Source: Rhopalosiphum padi (lineage: Eukaryota; Arthropoda; Insecta; Hemiptera; Aphididae). From it: a DNA stretch of 64,000 nucleotides. How positions within the stretch are numbered: the first letter of the stretch is position 1; every line of letters begins with the position of its first letter. The position numbers and the translations under genes were made by a program. Below, in pieces: positions 63,301 through 64,000 of the stretch. The DNA is taken from positions 29,862,652 through 29,926,651 of the forward strand of contig NC_083597.1 of assembly GCF_020882245.1 (NCBI RefSeq). The letters are read 5' to 3'. The notes under the pieces were generated by a model. The model worked only from the letters and a program-made list of their open reading frames with translations, searched no databases and was not told the origin of the DNA.

Positions 63301-64000
63301 TTATTTTATTTATTAAAGTTAGTACCACACTACCACGTTCCGTAGAATATGGTATAAATAGATAGCTTAAAATTAAATTTGTTATGAATAAAAAATAATT
63401 TTACGTGATACTAAAAAGTACCTATGGTTGGTAATTTTTGAATCTCAACAAAATTACCTCAAACTGTTAATGGAAAATTCATTGTTTTGTTAAAACATCA
63501 AAATTCATTAAAAACAGAAAATGTAAGCTTAATAAATGTATTTAAAAAAAATTGTACCTAGATACTTAAGATCCATGTAAAAAATTGTTATAATTCAAAT
63601 TCATGAGAAATATTATGTTCTACTTTTGAAACTTTATCTAGTCGAGTAAAAATATTATCAACATAAATTAATCTGAAAATGTTTTCAAATATATATTTAG
63701 GTAGGTAAACAACTCCAAAAATGCAAAGTATAATTTATAGAAAATGGGTACTTATTATAAATATTTATTTTTGTCAAAATCTTAAGTATCTAGACAGTTA
63801 TTCATTTTTAAATACAACAAAATAATAAAATATATTTTTTCGAAACTGATTTTACGTAAATATTTTGTGTTTCTGTAACTATTTTTATATTTATTTCTAC
63901 AATTTTAAAAAGTACTTTTTAAAAGCACTTTTGTTTTGATTCACCAATATATGATATTTAAATTCAATTTTATTCTAAAAATAATAATTAATTTTAAGAG
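60341..64000. other. AT-rich intergenic sequence
   Basis: No gene is recognised. A partial R1 repeat lies at about 62448-62545 (ctactctgttgtacagtagg, then gtaatggatttttaattttaat). The rest is featureless to my reading. Confidence 0.45.

Noticed and set aside
1..64000. tRNA, rRNA or CRISPR features
   Set aside because: I looked for tRNA box-B-like phrases (GGTTCGANNCC), rRNA-like GC-balanced blocks and regularly spaced repeats and found none that hold up.

Overview
This is an AT-rich animal nuclear window. It has short to medium introns with GT/AG borders, many small DNA-transposon remnants and no operon-like packing. Gene content (a SNX24-like PX protein, a centrin, an SLC17 transporter, a C2H2 zinc-finger protein, plexin-type ectodomains), the base composition and the style of the interspersed repeats suggest a hemipteran insect, most likely an aphid. 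The organism call is an inference from family resemblance and was not searched.

Layout. 0-12.9 kb has no recognisable gene; it holds a hAT-type MITE, an old interspersed repeat, a CpG-rich promoter-like island at 8.1-8.6 kb, a perfect palindrome framed by a 9-bp direct repeat at 9.65 kb, and a decayed transposon region at 10.0-11.6 kb. 12.96-15.16 kb (minus) is a three-exon, 12-finger C2H2 gene. 16.43-17.04 kb (plus) is a compact three-exon SNX24-like gene, convergent with a centrin gene at 17.25-17.77 kb (minus). 18.5-24.9 kb is a graveyard of non-autonomous DNA transposons plus a GC-rich island at 22.06-22.66 kb.

The centre of interest is 26-51.3 kb: a tandem array of plexin-derived genes on the plus strand. 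Two members look intact: a 656-aa one at 34.27-37.67 kb and a 553-aa one at 47.39-49.95 kb. Each has a small signal-peptide exon followed by one large exon encoding PSI and TIG/IPT domains, a transmembrane segment and a tail of about 20 residues. Neither has a Sema domain or the intracellular GAP domain of true plexins. Two further members are broken (30.1-31.3 kb and 39.5-40.6 kb), an extra decayed PSI exon sits inside the last gene, and flanking blocks have been copied with the genes. The copies differ by nonsense changes, frameshifts, an in-frame loss of a TIG domain, exon duplication and transposon insertion, so the family appears to be turning over quickly.

51-55 kb is repeats. 55.40-59.42 kb (minus) is a complete eight-exon SLC17-family transporter of 514 aa. 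59.4-64 kb has no recognised gene. I saw no tRNA, rRNA or CRISPR array. Exon boundaries were placed by eye from splice signals, phase and family resemblance, and no transcript data were available.
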